A DNA stretch of 42,785 nucleotides, from the NCBI GenBank assembly GCA_015207155.1, contig JADEXK010000053.1, positions 1-42,785 of the forward strand, given 5' to 3'. Of this stretch, positions 22,501-31,285 are shown piece after piece; position 1 is the first letter of the stretch, and every line of letters starts with the position of its first letter. The position numbers and the translations under genes are program-made. Below the pieces are notes generated by a model. That model searched no databases and was not told the DNA's origin. It saw nothing but the letters and a program-made list of their open reading frames with translations. Origin of the DNA: Nostocales cyanobacterium LEGE 11386. Lineage in GTDB: Bacteria > Cyanobacteriota > Cyanobacteriia > Cyanobacteriales > Nostocaceae.

Positions 22501-23718
22501 TTAGCGGTGGACTGTTGACGAGCTAAGTGTTAATTCTTGGTGTTTAGTGGAATTAACCATTTTCATGAGGTGTTGATTGAGATAACTCTGGGCAGAAATG
22601 TACAAGCTTTCCCAAATTTCTTGATTGCGGCAGATTTTCGTACCCACTGTATTCCCTGCCAATTTCTCCGACACAAGATACTTCCGGTAATAATTCCCCC
22701 ACAGATGTTGGAGAAAGTTTTCAGCAAACTCATTAAAAGGGATAATCCAGTTGTAATTCTCGTCCAAGAACACTCTATAAGATGCAATGATGGGCAATGC
22801 CAAATCAGTTGGTGCGCCGAAGCCAAAGGAATAACGGCTGTCGGGCAGCAGAGTATTTTTGCGCGTATCAATAGAGGCTAAGTCGTTTATCCCCTTTCTT
22901 CTGGGGTTACTGATATGCTCTTGAATGATTTCGTAGAGTCTTTGCTCAATCCACAGCGCTTGAGAAAGTAGAGGGAGTAACTTTGCCAATCTTTCCCTTT
23001 CAGCATCTGTAATGTGACTGGGTGTATTTGTACCTGTGGGATGCTTGGTTCTTTTATTGCCGTCAGGGTTGTACCTATTTCTATCCAGGCAGTTGATCAA
23101 TTTAATCAAATGGTTGACATTGCACTGGGGACTTTTCGGCGCACCACTTTGGTTCTGGTAATAAGCGATTCTGAATTTCCTATCTTCTTTCCGTTCTAAC
23201 TTAGCTAAGTATTGCTTGATGAAATCGTAATCACCCTTGGCGTTGACTTTAGAGCGAGAATCCACAGGGGAGGTAGTATTAGAGGCCAGAGCGATATCTT
23301 TGGCTTCTGCTTCATTTAAACCAATGTGGATGGTAACTTTGACTCTAGCAAGGCTAAGGTCGTAGTTATAATTCCTGGCTTGTTCAAAAGCAAGAACTGA
23401 ATGACCGCCATTGATAATACCATCGCTGCCACCCTCAGAAGCTTCCAGTATCTCTAGTTCTAGTTCAGTTTTGTTTTTGCTAGGCTTAACTTTATTGGCA
23501 CACAGCACAATTCCACTGTGACGCTCAAAGAACTTTTCGGGTTGAGTTGTCAGTGAGTCAAAGATTTGTCTGTAGGTTGCACTTCTTTTGTTAGGTTCGC
23601 GGATGTTGGGTTCTAGGGGTAAATCAGTAGGGAATTTGTCAATGTGGGCAGTAGCAATAATGCAATTGGGATTGGCGTTGAAATAGTTATCTATCTTGAG
23701 AATCCAAATTTTCGGCAT
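22501..23718 (-). CDS. AIPR-like (abortive infection/phage resistance) protein
   Basis: This 405-residue soluble protein contains the pattern NIREPNKRSATYRQIFDSL, then FERHSGIVLCANKV, IINGGHSVLAFEQAR and ARVKVTIHIGL. That matches what I know of the AIPR family (PF10592-like): N(I)R start, short peptide deciding hunger for 'nNG', then 'ivNGgqt'. Here the second motif is HSGIVLCA rather than NNGI. AIPR proteins were named from a phage-resistance plasmid gene and often sit near restriction or defence genes; the biochemical activity is unclear. It is on the minus strand between the lipoprotein and the ABC transporter, with no visible defence partner. Confidence 0.6.
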   Translation of the reverse strand: MPKIWILKIDNYFNANPNCIIATAHIDKFPTDLPLEPNIREPNKRSATYRQIFDSLTTQPEKFFERHSGIVLCANKVKPSKNKTELELEILEASEGGSDGIINGGHSVLAFEQARNYNYDLSLARVKVTIHIGLNEAEAKDIALASNTTSPVDSRSKVNAKGDYDFIKQYLAKLERKEDRKFRIAYYQNQSGAPKSPQCNVNHLIKLINCLDRNRYNPDGNKRTKHPTGTNTPSHITDAERERLAKLLPLLSQALWIEQRLYEIIQEHISNPRRKGINDLASIDTRKNTLLPDSRYSFGFGAPTDLALPIIASYRVFLDENYNWIIPFNEFAENFLQHLWGNYYRKYLVSEKLAGNTVGTKICRNQEIWESLYISAQSYLNQHLMKMVNSTKHQELTLSSSTVHR

Positions 23719-23750
23719 AGGTTATTTTTTGGTAGAAGTAAAACTTTATA

Positions 23751-23914
23751 CAGAATTCAGGAGTCAGAATTCAGGAGTCAGAATTAAATTCTATGTGACT
23801 GGCGGATGAAAAAATGGGTATAAAACCCCCACCAAATTTTAAATTTTTGCTGGTCTACAATGAGTCGGGGATTCAGAGCAGACTCCTGACTTCTGGCTTC
23901 TGGCTCCTGACTTC
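23751..23914. repeat. Dispersed repeat, copy A
   Basis: CAGAATTCAGGAGTCAGAAT motifs on the left and inverse ones (GACTCCTGACTTCTGG) on the right enclose a core with GGGTATAAAACCCCCACC and GCTGGTCTACAATGAGTC. The core is the reverse complement, with mismatches, of the core in copy C (30376-30544). It fills most of the gap between the AIPR-like gene and the ABC transporter gene. No coding capacity. Confidence 0.75.
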
Positions 23915-23921
23915 TTCATCT

Positions 23922-26117
23922 TTATCCTTTAGCCAACTGAAATACAAACAATAGTATAGCGATCGCACCAACCAACACACACATTTGCAGCCAACTCATC
24001 ATCACATTGATGCTGAAAATATCACCATAGCTTTTGTGAATATTGCCAATAAATTGCCGTGCATTGTAAACATCACCTGCTAAGATTGAAGACCTCTCCA
24101 CAGTACCCAGTCCAGGGAATTCGCATTGGGTGAACACATTTTTACCGTAACAATCACAAACCGTAGTTTCCTGTGCTGATAGTGCCTTTCTCTGTTTTTC
24201 AGTTTTTTGCCAGCAAGGGTCTTTCGCCACATCTTCACCCAACTCACTGAGCGTTACGAGAGACTCAAACGGGTATTTGGTAAGCATCAATTGGTTGAGA
24301 AACTTCCCGTTGTCTTTAAATTCGCTGACTGGGAGTATGCCCCCACCAAAAATTACCTGTGGCACTAATACAAGAATAGTCAACAGGGGAGCGACACTTT
24401 GATTGGGTGCAATCGCTGAAACTAGCAGTCCTAACACCATACTTCCAAACGATGCCAGAAACAAGGTTGCGTACATCCCAGTTATGGCATTTCCAGGAAT
24501 ACTGACCGCACTGACCATACAGCCTAAGAGTACAGCTGATTGGTACAATGCCAGTAAAAATGATAGGTGAAACTTGGAGGCGAGATAGGGAACCACTCCC
24601 AGTCCTGCGCTCCTTTCACGTCGATAGATGGCAGTTTCTTTAGCTATTTCTGGCATTGTAGCCAACGACCCGGCCATCACTGCCATAATCACAGTGACAA
24701 ACAGCATTGTGGTTGCTTGGCTGGCACTACCAGTTTTGGTGTCTAACAAATCAGATTTCCACAACAAAAAGTTAAAACCTCCCAAAATTGGCGCACCAGT
24801 CAGCATTAGTGCCAAACTCATTTTGTTTTTGAACAATATGGTTAAATTACGACTACACAGTACCCACCACTGGTGCAACAAATCCGGTTGCAATGGTACT
24901 GGTGGAACTTTGGTTTGGGGTATAGTTTTTTGGCGATCGCTCACAAATCTCTTATAAAATCCACTGCCTCGAAACTGTTCTTCCCACTGTTTTGGAGACA
25001 GTTGCCGTTCTACTTTGTTGTAAATAGTGTCAAAATCTGGCACTTTAAAATAATCAAACGCCAACTTAGGAGGGCCAAAGTAAGCCAGTCTGCCACCCTT
25101 AGCGAGAAACACTACAAAGTCAGCGATCGCTACATTCTTCGTAGCATGAGTGATTAGTATAATCGTACTACCTTTGTTAGCTAATTCCCTCAGCAATTCC
25201 ATAATCTGAAGTTCAGTGCCGGGGTCAAGTCCCGAAGTTGCTTCATCGAGGAAAAACAAGCTGGGCTTGGTGATTAGTTCGACTCCAATAGAAACTCGTT
25301 TGCGTTGGCCCCCACTCAGCCGCTTTATCGGAACGTGTTTGCGTTGAGCGAGTTGTAGTTGTTCTAGAACTTCTTGTATTCGCTGTTGCCTCTGGTCTGG
25401 TGTAGCATTGGGTAATCTTAATTGTGCTGCATAGTTAAGTGCCTCTCTAACAGTCAATTCCGAGTGGACGATATCATCTTGGGGAACGTAACCAATGCTG
25501 TGTTTGAAGGCATGGAAATGTTGATAAAGGTTAACGCCATTGACGAGAACTTTCCCACTGTTAGCACGACGTTGACCATTGAGTGCATCCATCAAAGTAG
25601 ACTTACCACCACCGCTAACTCCGGCAATCACGATAAATTCTCTGGGCAAGAAAGATACAGAAATATTGTCAATTAAGGTGATGCCAAGCAAGGGGCTAGT
25701 AGATTTGCACAAATCAATGGCATCTAGCCTTAAATTGGGGATTGCTGGAGTTTGCAGGCTTTGGCTGAGGAATTGAGTTTTAGCGGCAGGAGCAAAAATA
25801 TGTGTTCGAGAAGTTGGGGGAGTGGTAATTTTCACCTCGATGATGACAGAACCAACTTGTACCAGAGTTTCATCTATTAAAGCTTGTGGTTGCTGAGATT
25901 GAACTTTTGTACTACCAACACGAGTTCCACTACTGCTGCCCAGGTCAACTAAGAGATATTGTTCTTTTTTCCAGATAATCCTGGCATGGAAGCTATCTAC
26001 ACTTTGATCACTGATTACCAGGTCATTCCCTAAGTCACTACCAATAGTAAATGGTAGCTGGTCTAGGGTAATTTGCTGAATAGGGTTAGTGTGAGCAGTC
26101 AGCTGTAGAGTAAGCAT
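23922..26117 (-). CDS. FHA-domain ABC transporter (ABCG-like half transporter)
   Basis: I chose ATG at 26117, giving 731 residues. The open frame extends 73 codons upstream, but that part is encoded by low-complexity repeats. Residues about 10-95 are an FHA phosphothreonine-binding domain (FTIGSDLGNDLVISD, S42-F-H44). The ABC ATPase follows: Walker A GVSGGGKS (166-173), Q213, signature LSGGQ (267-271) and Walker B LFFLDEA (287-293). The C-terminal 300 residues are an ABC-2 type membrane domain with about six helices and a Cys-containing periplasmic loop. The layout resembles mycobacterial Rv1747, where Ser/Thr kinases control transport through FHA. It is probably an exporter; the substrate is unknown. 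Confidence 0.85.
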   Translation of the reverse strand: MLTLQLTAHTNPIQQITLDQLPFTIGSDLGNDLVISDQSVDSFHARIIWKKEQYLLVDLGSSSGTRVGSTKVQSQQPQALIDETLVQVGSVIIEVKITTPPTSRTHIFAPAAKTQFLSQSLQTPAIPNLRLDAIDLCKSTSPLLGITLIDNISVSFLPREFIVIAGVSGGGKSTLMDALNGQRRANSGKVLVNGVNLYQHFHAFKHSIGYVPQDDIVHSELTVREALNYAAQLRLPNATPDQRQQRIQEVLEQLQLAQRKHVPIKRLSGGQRKRVSIGVELITKPSLFFLDEATSGLDPGTELQIMELLRELANKGSTIILITHATKNVAIADFVVFLAKGGRLAYFGPPKLAFDYFKVPDFDTIYNKVERQLSPKQWEEQFRGSGFYKRFVSDRQKTIPQTKVPPVPLQPDLLHQWWVLCSRNLTILFKNKMSLALMLTGAPILGGFNFLLWKSDLLDTKTGSASQATTMLFVTVIMAVMAGSLATMPEIAKETAIYRRERSAGLGVVPYLASKFHLSFLLALYQSAVLLGCMVSAVSIPGNAITGMYATLFLASFGSMVLGLLVSAIAPNQSVAPLLTILVLVPQVIFGGGILPVSEFKDNGKFLNQLMLTKYPFESLVTLSELGEDVAKDPCWQKTEKQRKALSAQETTVCDCYGKNVFTQCEFPGLGTVERSSILAGDVYNARQFIGNIHKSYGDIFSINVMMSWLQMCVLVGAIAILLFVFQLAKG

Positions 26118-26487
26118 GGCTGTATGTTTTTTAACGAAGTCAGAATTCAGAGGGAATACAAGAAGTTCTTCCCTTTGACGAATCACGACCAAAGGGGAGC
26201 AAGGGTCTAAGTAAAGCGGTGAAATTAACGAAGTCAGAAGTTCGGAGGAAGGACGAAAAATACTCATACCTTCTTCCTTCTTCCTCCTTCCTGCTTCCTT
26301 ATTTTTTAAATCGCCCTTCAGCAGATAATACAGCACTCAGCACTGAGTATGGTAAAAAAGCCGAACGAACCCCCGACAAAAAGTTAGAGTTGCCTGATTT
26401 TTAGCTAGAAAGGTTTAGCTTTTTGTCAGTTGTAAATATTTTGTGCAAGTTAAATACTAGGCACATACTTCCTGATTTTAAACGGGT
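26118..26487. other. 370-bp divergent intergenic region with degenerate repeats
   Basis: The region between the ABC transporter and the first T4SS gene. TTAACGAAGTCAGAA occurs twice (about 26131 and 26226), and a polypyrimidine stretch (TTCCTTCTTCCTCCTTCC, about 26274-26291) and an ACTCAGCACTGAGT palindrome (about 26334-26347) follow. These are degenerate members of short repeats common in cyanobacterial spacers. Promoters for both flanking units should lie here; no consensus promoter is clear. Confidence 0.5.
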
Positions 26488-27090
26488 ATGCCAGCATATT
26501 CTTATCTAGATAGAGAAGACCTTTCTTCGGAGTATCAGTCAGCGCTGCCAATGGGAATTAGGCGGCGAAATAGAGCGATAGAAACCAGTACAGTAGCATT
26601 AATGGGATTAAATGGGGCATTAATGCTTTTGGAGATGTCTTTGCATGGCTTAATACTAGGAGGACTATTAATTTCAGCAGCAGCAATTGTTCTGTTCCAA
26701 GAACAAGTCACTAATTTTATCGCCAAGGCAGACAAGAAACAACGCAAGTATAAGGTAAATATTTATGCCATACTATTTTGTTTTCTGTCCTTTGCATTTG
26801 TACTAGATTTTTCAACAGCACCAGCCAGCGCTCAATTTTTCAATACTGCTCAACAGTGGATTCAAAACACTGGTTTCAACGGGGCGCTAAACACCAACAC
26901 TGCCGCAACAGTCGTTGGCATTTTCAATATCCTTCGGATATTGTTTTTGTTATACATAGCTGTTTCAGTTGTCAACGTGATTCAAGCAGTGCGACGAGAT
27001 GAAGACTGGGCGAGTGCAAGTCGAACACCTTTAATCATTCTGACTGGTGTGTTTGCCGCCGACTTCTTAACAACATTGATTATCTCGTAA
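26488..27090 (+). CDS. Pilin-like (VirB2/TrbC-type) membrane protein, first T4SS gene
   Basis: This 200-residue protein has two hydrophobic segments in the first half (about 52-70 and 90-108), then a probable processing site APASA-QF near residue 115. The region after it is small and pilin-like: a short polar stretch (FNTAQQWIQNTGFNG) and two hydrophobic helices (ILRILFLLYIAVSVVNVI; IILTGVFAADFLTTLI) joined by a charged loop (QAVRRDEDW). This two-helix layout after a cleavage site is typical of VirB2/TrbC conjugative pilins. The following genes are VirB3- and VirB4-like, the usual order. Sequence identity to known pilins is not evident, so this is a context-supported inference. Confidence 0.55.
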   Translation: MPAYSYLDREDLSSEYQSALPMGIRRRNRAIETSTVALMGLNGALMLLEMSLHGLILGGLLISAAAIVLFQEQVTNFIAKADKKQRKYKVNIYAILFCFLSFAFVLDFSTAPASAQFFNTAQQWIQNTGFNGALNTNTAATVVGIFNILRILFLLYIAVSVVNVIQAVRRDEDWASASRTPLIILTGVFAADFLTTLIIS

Positions 27091-27097
27091 GGATATA

Positions 27098-27252
27098 GAA
27101 TTCAGGAGTCAAAACAAAAGGTTATCAAACGGGATTCAGGAGCCAGAATTCTTCAATTGAATTCTACAATAAATGGCGGGTCTGAATCCCCGACTCATTG
27201 ACTTCTGACGAATGTATTCTGGCGAATGCATTCTTCAAACTGACTCCTGAAT
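27098..27252. repeat. Dispersed repeat, copy B
   Basis: It begins AATTCAGGAGTC and ends TTCAAACTGACTCCTGAAT, with internal GGATTCAGGAGCCAGAATT, AATGGCGGGTCTGAATCC and CGACTCATTGACTTCTGAC related to copies A and C. It fills the gap between the pilin-like and VirB3-like genes. The central part is shorter than in A and C. Confidence 0.65.
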
Positions 27253-27276
27253 TTTTCTCTAATTTCTTCTTTGTAT

Positions 27277-27597
27277 ATGCCAGAAACAAAATTTCGTGTT
27301 GTCAATCAAACATTAGGCAGTCAACCAAAAATAGGCCCATTCCCTGCCGACCAGATTCTGCCGTGGACTGTAATAGCGATAACCAACACACTCTTTTTCT
27401 ATTACATATTAAACATAGGATGGCTAGCAACTTTATTTACTACATTTTGGGGCTGGGCAACGTGGTGGTTTGTGTCAACGAACAAAAGCTTTCTGGGTAA
27501 ATTTGTAGGTACGCCTCGAATCAGTAGAGGATATATGCCCTTTTCATCACTATTAAATCCTCCAAGAGATCAAATTAAAAAGCGTAAAAAATATTAA
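27277..27597 (+). CDS. VirB3/TrbD-like inner membrane protein
   Basis: This 106-residue protein starts at ATG 27277 (MPETKFRVVNQTLGSQPKIG); the TTG at 27271 is less likely. Two adjacent hydrophobic helices (about 28-45 and 47-66: VIAITNTLFFYYILNIGWLA, TLFTTFWGWATWWFV) are followed by a basic C-terminus. Size, topology and position directly before the VirB4-like ATPase fit VirB3, a short inner-membrane component of T4SS. VirB3 proteins are weakly conserved, so the call depends on gene order. The next gene starts 4 bp after the stop. Confidence 0.55.
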   Translation: MPETKFRVVNQTLGSQPKIGPFPADQILPWTVIAITNTLFFYYILNIGWLATLFTTFWGWATWWFVSTNKSFLGKFVGTPRISRGYMPFSSLLNPPRDQIKKRKKY

Positions 27598-27601
27598 GTC
27601 A

Positions 27602-30424
27602 ATGTCTAAAAAATCTCAAAATCAAGCAGAAAAATTGGGAAAAACAACATTGACACTGACACCCTTTGAAGATGTTGTTCATCTAGCGGGTATCTGCGAA
27701 ATCGAATTAGCGGGGAGACAAGGAGTAGGTGCATTAATTCTCAAGAAGAAAGAAACAATTCAAATTAAATTTGCTTTTGATTGCAATGGGATTCACCCTA
27801 GTTTAGCAACAGAGCAGGTATTGCCAATCTTTGAAGGAATAGAAGCTGGTTTAAAAGAATTACCAGAACGGGAATTTTTGACAATTCACTTTGGTTCTTT
27901 TACTAATGATTACCAAAGACAAAAAGAATTAAACCAAGTTGAAAATGAATGCAAAATTGAACAAATGAAACTGCTTTTACGCAGTGAGCGGTTACGGGTA
28001 AGAAGTTTAACAAATTTGGGGGTTCGTAAAAATAAATTCTTGAGACTTTGGTGTACATACACAGTTGAAGATGAAGAAAGAATCGAAGATTTTGCTGAAG
28101 TAGGTATCAAAAAGTTACAAACAATTTGGCATCAGTTTACAGGAGAAATTCATCAATTAAATAAAGACCGCATCGAAAATATTTTACGTACCTCATTCCT
28201 GGACGGATTCCAATCTTGGGAGCAGATAATTTCCAATAAAATGGGATTATCTGTAACGCCTCTGAGCGCTTCAGAAATTTGGGGGACGATGTGGGCAATG
28301 TTAAACACAACAGAGCCGACAGAAGTTCCTAACCCTCTGACACTGAATAAAAAGGGATTAACAGAAAATCAAACGAGTGATTTTCATATTCGGCATCACA
28401 TTCTAGAAAACGAAAAGTCTGTCCCCGTTTTTGATAGAAAGTGGGTGAAGCTGCAAGACAAATATATAGGAGCGCTAAATTTTAGCCAAAAACCAGGGGG
28501 GTGGGTAGATGAATATTCTCAACTGCGATACCTGTGGGAGGTGATATCTAAAGAGAAGATTTTTGACACAGAGATTTTTTGTCAAATCAGCAAAGCCAAC
28601 CAAGCGATCGCCAAAACAAATTTGCAGCGTTTAACTAAGCAGTCGATTACCTCAACTACCATGTCCAGCGACAAAGGTAATATCGACGTAAAAGCCGGAC
28701 TGAACATTGAAGAATCAGTAGAAGCTCAACGTACTCTATACAAAGGTAGTACCGTAATTCATACGGCAGTGGTTTTTTTAGTCCACCGAGCTTCTTTGCA
28801 GAAGCTGGATGATGATTGTCGATATTTAGCCAGTTGTTTTCTCAGACCGGCAGTGGTTAGCCGAGAGGTGGAATATGCCTGGAAATTATGGCTGCAATGC
28901 TGCCCATTTGTGTGGGAGCCATTACTGACAAAACCATTCAATCGCCGACTACCCTATTTTAGTAGTGAAGCGCCAGGGCTAACACCACTAATTAGAACAT
29001 CCACAGGCGATAAATCAGGCTTTGAATTAATTGCCGAAGAAGGTGGTACACCCGTACATTTGGATTTGTACAAAAACCATAAGAACTTAGCAGTATTTGG
29101 TACAACTCGTTCCGGTAAATCGGTACTGGTAGCTGGCATTTTGACACCAGCTTTAGCGCAAGACATTCCTGTAATTGCCTTGGATTACCCAAAACCTGAT
29201 GGTACGTCTACTTTCACGGATTACACCAAGTTATTGGGTAAGGATGGAGCGTATTTTGACATTGCTAGAGAATCAAATAATTTGTTTGAGCTTCCAGACT
29301 TGCGCTTGATGAGTGAAGAAATTATTAAAGAGCGGATGTCTGACTTCAAGGATTTCTTGAAGTCCGTGCTAATGACAATGATTATTGGCATGAACTCAAT
29401 TGGTGTGAGTCCAACAATAATCTCGATAATCGAATCAATCATCGCTTTGGCATTGCAGACATTCTTTAGCGACGACCAAATAAAACTACGATATCAAGCA
29501 GCCCTCAAGGCAGGAATAGGGACACCAGAATGGCTGGATACCCCAACTTTAAAAGATTTTTGTAAATACTGCACGCCCGGATATATTAATCTCGATTCTC
29601 TATCTAACAGTAGTAAAGAAGTAACTGAAGCGTTAGGACAAATTCAAATAAGATTGAAATATTGGCTAGGTAGCAAAGTAGGACAGTCAATTTCTCAACC
29701 TTCAAGTTTTCGTGCTGATGCCAGCTTGTTGGTATTCGCACTGAGAAACTTGAGTAGTGATGCAGACGCGGCAATAGTAGCCTTAAGTGCCTATGCCGCA
29801 GCTTTACGCCGAGCGTTATCATCTAAAGCCAGCATCTTTTTCTTGGATGAAGCTCCGATTTTATTTGAATTTGATGCCATAGCTGATTTGATTGGGCGAT
29901 TATGTGCAAATGGTGCGAAAGCGGGGATTCGGGTAATTCTTTCGGCACAAGAGCCGGAAAGTATTTTTCAAAGTAAAGCATCTGCGAAAATTTTTGCCAA
30001 TCTCAGTACGCGTTTGGTGGGGAGAATTCAATCTTCAGCAATTGACCCATTTGTACAAAGATTCAAATACCCTTACGAAATTATCAGTCGTAATAGTACA
30101 GAGTCATTTTATCCCAAGAAAGAGGGCATCTACTCAAGTTGGTTATTGGATGATAATGGCAAACTTACCTTCTGTCGTTATTACCCAGCTTATTGTTTAC
30201 TGGCTTCGGTTGCTAATAATCCCAACGAACAAGAATTAAGGTCTTTATTCCTCGCCAAATATCAATACAACCCTATTCTCGGACTTTATAAATTCAGCGA
30301 GGAATATATCAAACTGATTCGAGATGAGGAGCTATCAGAGGAAGCTAAACAATTGTTAACAGGAAACTTATTGAAGAAGTCAGGAGCCAGAAATCAGGAG
30401 TCAGAATCAATGAGTCTGGTCTGA
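27602..30424 (+). CDS. virB4: VirB4/TraC-type T4SS ATPase
   Basis: This 940-residue protein is the size of VirB4/TraC ATPases. The N-terminal half (about 1-480) is a variable docking domain. Walker A GTTRSGKS lies near residues 500-507, Walker B FFLDEAP near 746-752, and LSAQEPESI (about 780) is the downstream motif of the HerA/FtsK-like ATPase core. It powers pilus biogenesis and substrate transfer at the inner membrane. The last 16 or so codons (from GARNQESESMS on) are encoded by the dispersed repeat copy C, so the original C-terminus has been replaced or extended. The call is firm from motifs and context. Confidence 0.85.
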   Translation: MSKKSQNQAEKLGKTTLTLTPFEDVVHLAGICEIELAGRQGVGALILKKKETIQIKFAFDCNGIHPSLATEQVLPIFEGIEAGLKELPEREFLTIHFGSFTNDYQRQKELNQVENECKIEQMKLLLRSERLRVRSLTNLGVRKNKFLRLWCTYTVEDEERIEDFAEVGIKKLQTIWHQFTGEIHQLNKDRIENILRTSFLDGFQSWEQIISNKMGLSVTPLSASEIWGTMWAMLNTTEPTEVPNPLTLNKKGLTENQTSDFHIRHHILENEKSVPVFDRKWVKLQDKYIGALNFSQKPGGWVDEYSQLRYLWEVISKEKIFDTEIFCQISKANQAIAKTNLQRLTKQSITSTTMSSDKGNIDVKAGLNIEESVEAQRTLYKGSTVIHTAVVFLVHRASLQKLDDDCRYLASCFLRPAVVSREVEYAWKLWLQCCPFVWEPLLTKPFNRRLPYFSSEAPGLTPLIRTSTGDKSGFELIAEEGGTPVHLDLYKNHKNLAVFGTTRSGKSVLVAGILTPALAQDIPVIALDYPKPDGTSTFTDYTKLLGKDGAYFDIARESNNLFELPDLRLMSEEIIKERMSDFKDFLKSVLMTMIIGMNSIGVSPTIISIIESIIALALQTFFSDDQIKLRYQAALKAGIGTPEWLDTPTLKDFCKYCTPGYINLDSLSNSSKEVTEALGQIQIRLKYWLGSKVGQSISQPSSFRADASLLVFALRNLSSDADAAIVALSAYAAALRRALSSKASIFFLDEAPILFEFDAIADLIGRLCANGAKAGIRVILSAQEPESIFQSKASAKIFANLSTRLVGRIQSSAIDPFVQRFKYPYEIISRNSTESFYPKKEGIYSSWLLDDNGKLTFCRYYPAYCLLASVANNPNEQELRSLFLAKYQYNPILGLYKFSEEYIKLIRDEELSEEAKQLLTGNLLKKSGARNQESESMSLV

Positions 30425-30544
30425 ATCCTCGACTCATTGTAGACCAGCAAAATTTTAATTTAGTGAGGGTCTTATAACCATTTATTCATTCGCCAGTCGT
30501 ACAGAATTCATTCTGAATTCTGACTCCTGACTCCTGTATTCTGT
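30376..30544. repeat. Dispersed repeat, copy C (overlaps virB4 3' end)
   Basis: It begins GTCAGGAGCCAGAAATCAGG and ends TTCTGACTCCTGACTCCTGT, an imperfect palindrome. The core reads AATCCTCGACTCATTGTAGA and so on, the reverse complement of the copy A core with point differences and small indels. The first 49 bases lie inside the virB4-like coding region and supply its last codons and stop. Confidence 0.75.
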
Positions 30545-30567
30545 TTGATAAAAATTGCTTAATTATC

Positions 30568-31284
30568 ATGCAACTCAAACCCCAAAAATTTATCATCTCT
30601 GTTTCTATTGTGCTGACAGGGATATTGATTTCTACTCCCAGTCACGCATTCAGCTTGCCAATTCTTAATTTTGTTCAGTCAATTATTGATGATGTGAGGA
30701 ATGAGTATAGGCAGTTAGAGCAGCAAGTACAGCAAAAAATTGATAGTTCCTGGGCAGATATCAAGAATGATGCCCGTGAAGCTATTCAAAATTCAATGGG
30801 TTCAATGGGAACACCAGATCCAGTATCCAGTGGCGAAGACTTGAAACAAAGACTGAGAAATAGTCGTTCACTGCCAGAAGCCAAAAATCTGGCTCAAGAC
30901 TTAGAACGAGATTTAACTCGAGCTTCTGTCTCGTCTGTTGTGGGAGTAAATGGACAACAAGATACGGAAAGAAAAATTCAGGCGACTACTCAAATAGCTC
31001 AAGAAGCACAAAATTTGGCACAGCAAGCACAAAACATGGATGCCTCCCAAAATATCTTGAAAGTCATTGCAGCTCAAAATGCTCAAATGGTTTCGGCGAT
31101 CACTCGTCTTCACGCTGATTCTTTAGCTTCTCGACAAGATACAGCCCAATCAAATTTGATGCTGGCACAGATTGCCGACAATTTAGCCAGCACCCGTGAA
31201 AAAGAGAATTTACGAATTACAGGGCAGGCTACTTTAACTCAAGAATTAGTATTTATGTCCGTTTTAGATCCAGCAAGAAACTAA
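30568..31284 (+). CDS. VirB5/TrbJ-like periplasmic protein
   Basis: This 238-residue protein has a signal peptide (IISVSIVLTGILIS, cleavage at SHA-FS near residue 28). The mature part is nearly all alpha-helical and coiled-coil prone, rich in Gln and Ala: YRQLEQQVQQKIDSSW, QIAQEAQNLAQQAQNM, ITRLHADSLASRQDTAQSNL, then QATLTQELVFMS. VirB5/TrbJ proteins are exported helical bundles that sit at the pilus tip or in the periplasm and usually lie between virB4 and virB6, as here. Stop and next start are separated by 1 bp, so the genes are coupled. Confidence 0.65.
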   Translation: MQLKPQKFIISVSIVLTGILISTPSHAFSLPILNFVQSIIDDVRNEYRQLEQQVQQKIDSSWADIKNDAREAIQNSMGSMGTPDPVSSGEDLKQRLRNSRSLPEAKNLAQDLERDLTRASVSSVVGVNGQQDTERKIQATTQIAQEAQNLAQQAQNMDASQNILKVIAAQNAQMVSAITRLHADSLASRQDTAQSNLMLAQIADNLASTREKENLRITGQATLTQELVFMSVLDPARN

Positions 31285-31285
31285 T

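Noticed and set aside
26118..26336. Extended N-terminus of the FHA-ABC transporter (73 more codons)
   Set aside because: The extension is encoded by low-complexity and dispersed repeats, and the FHA domain starts properly at 26117.
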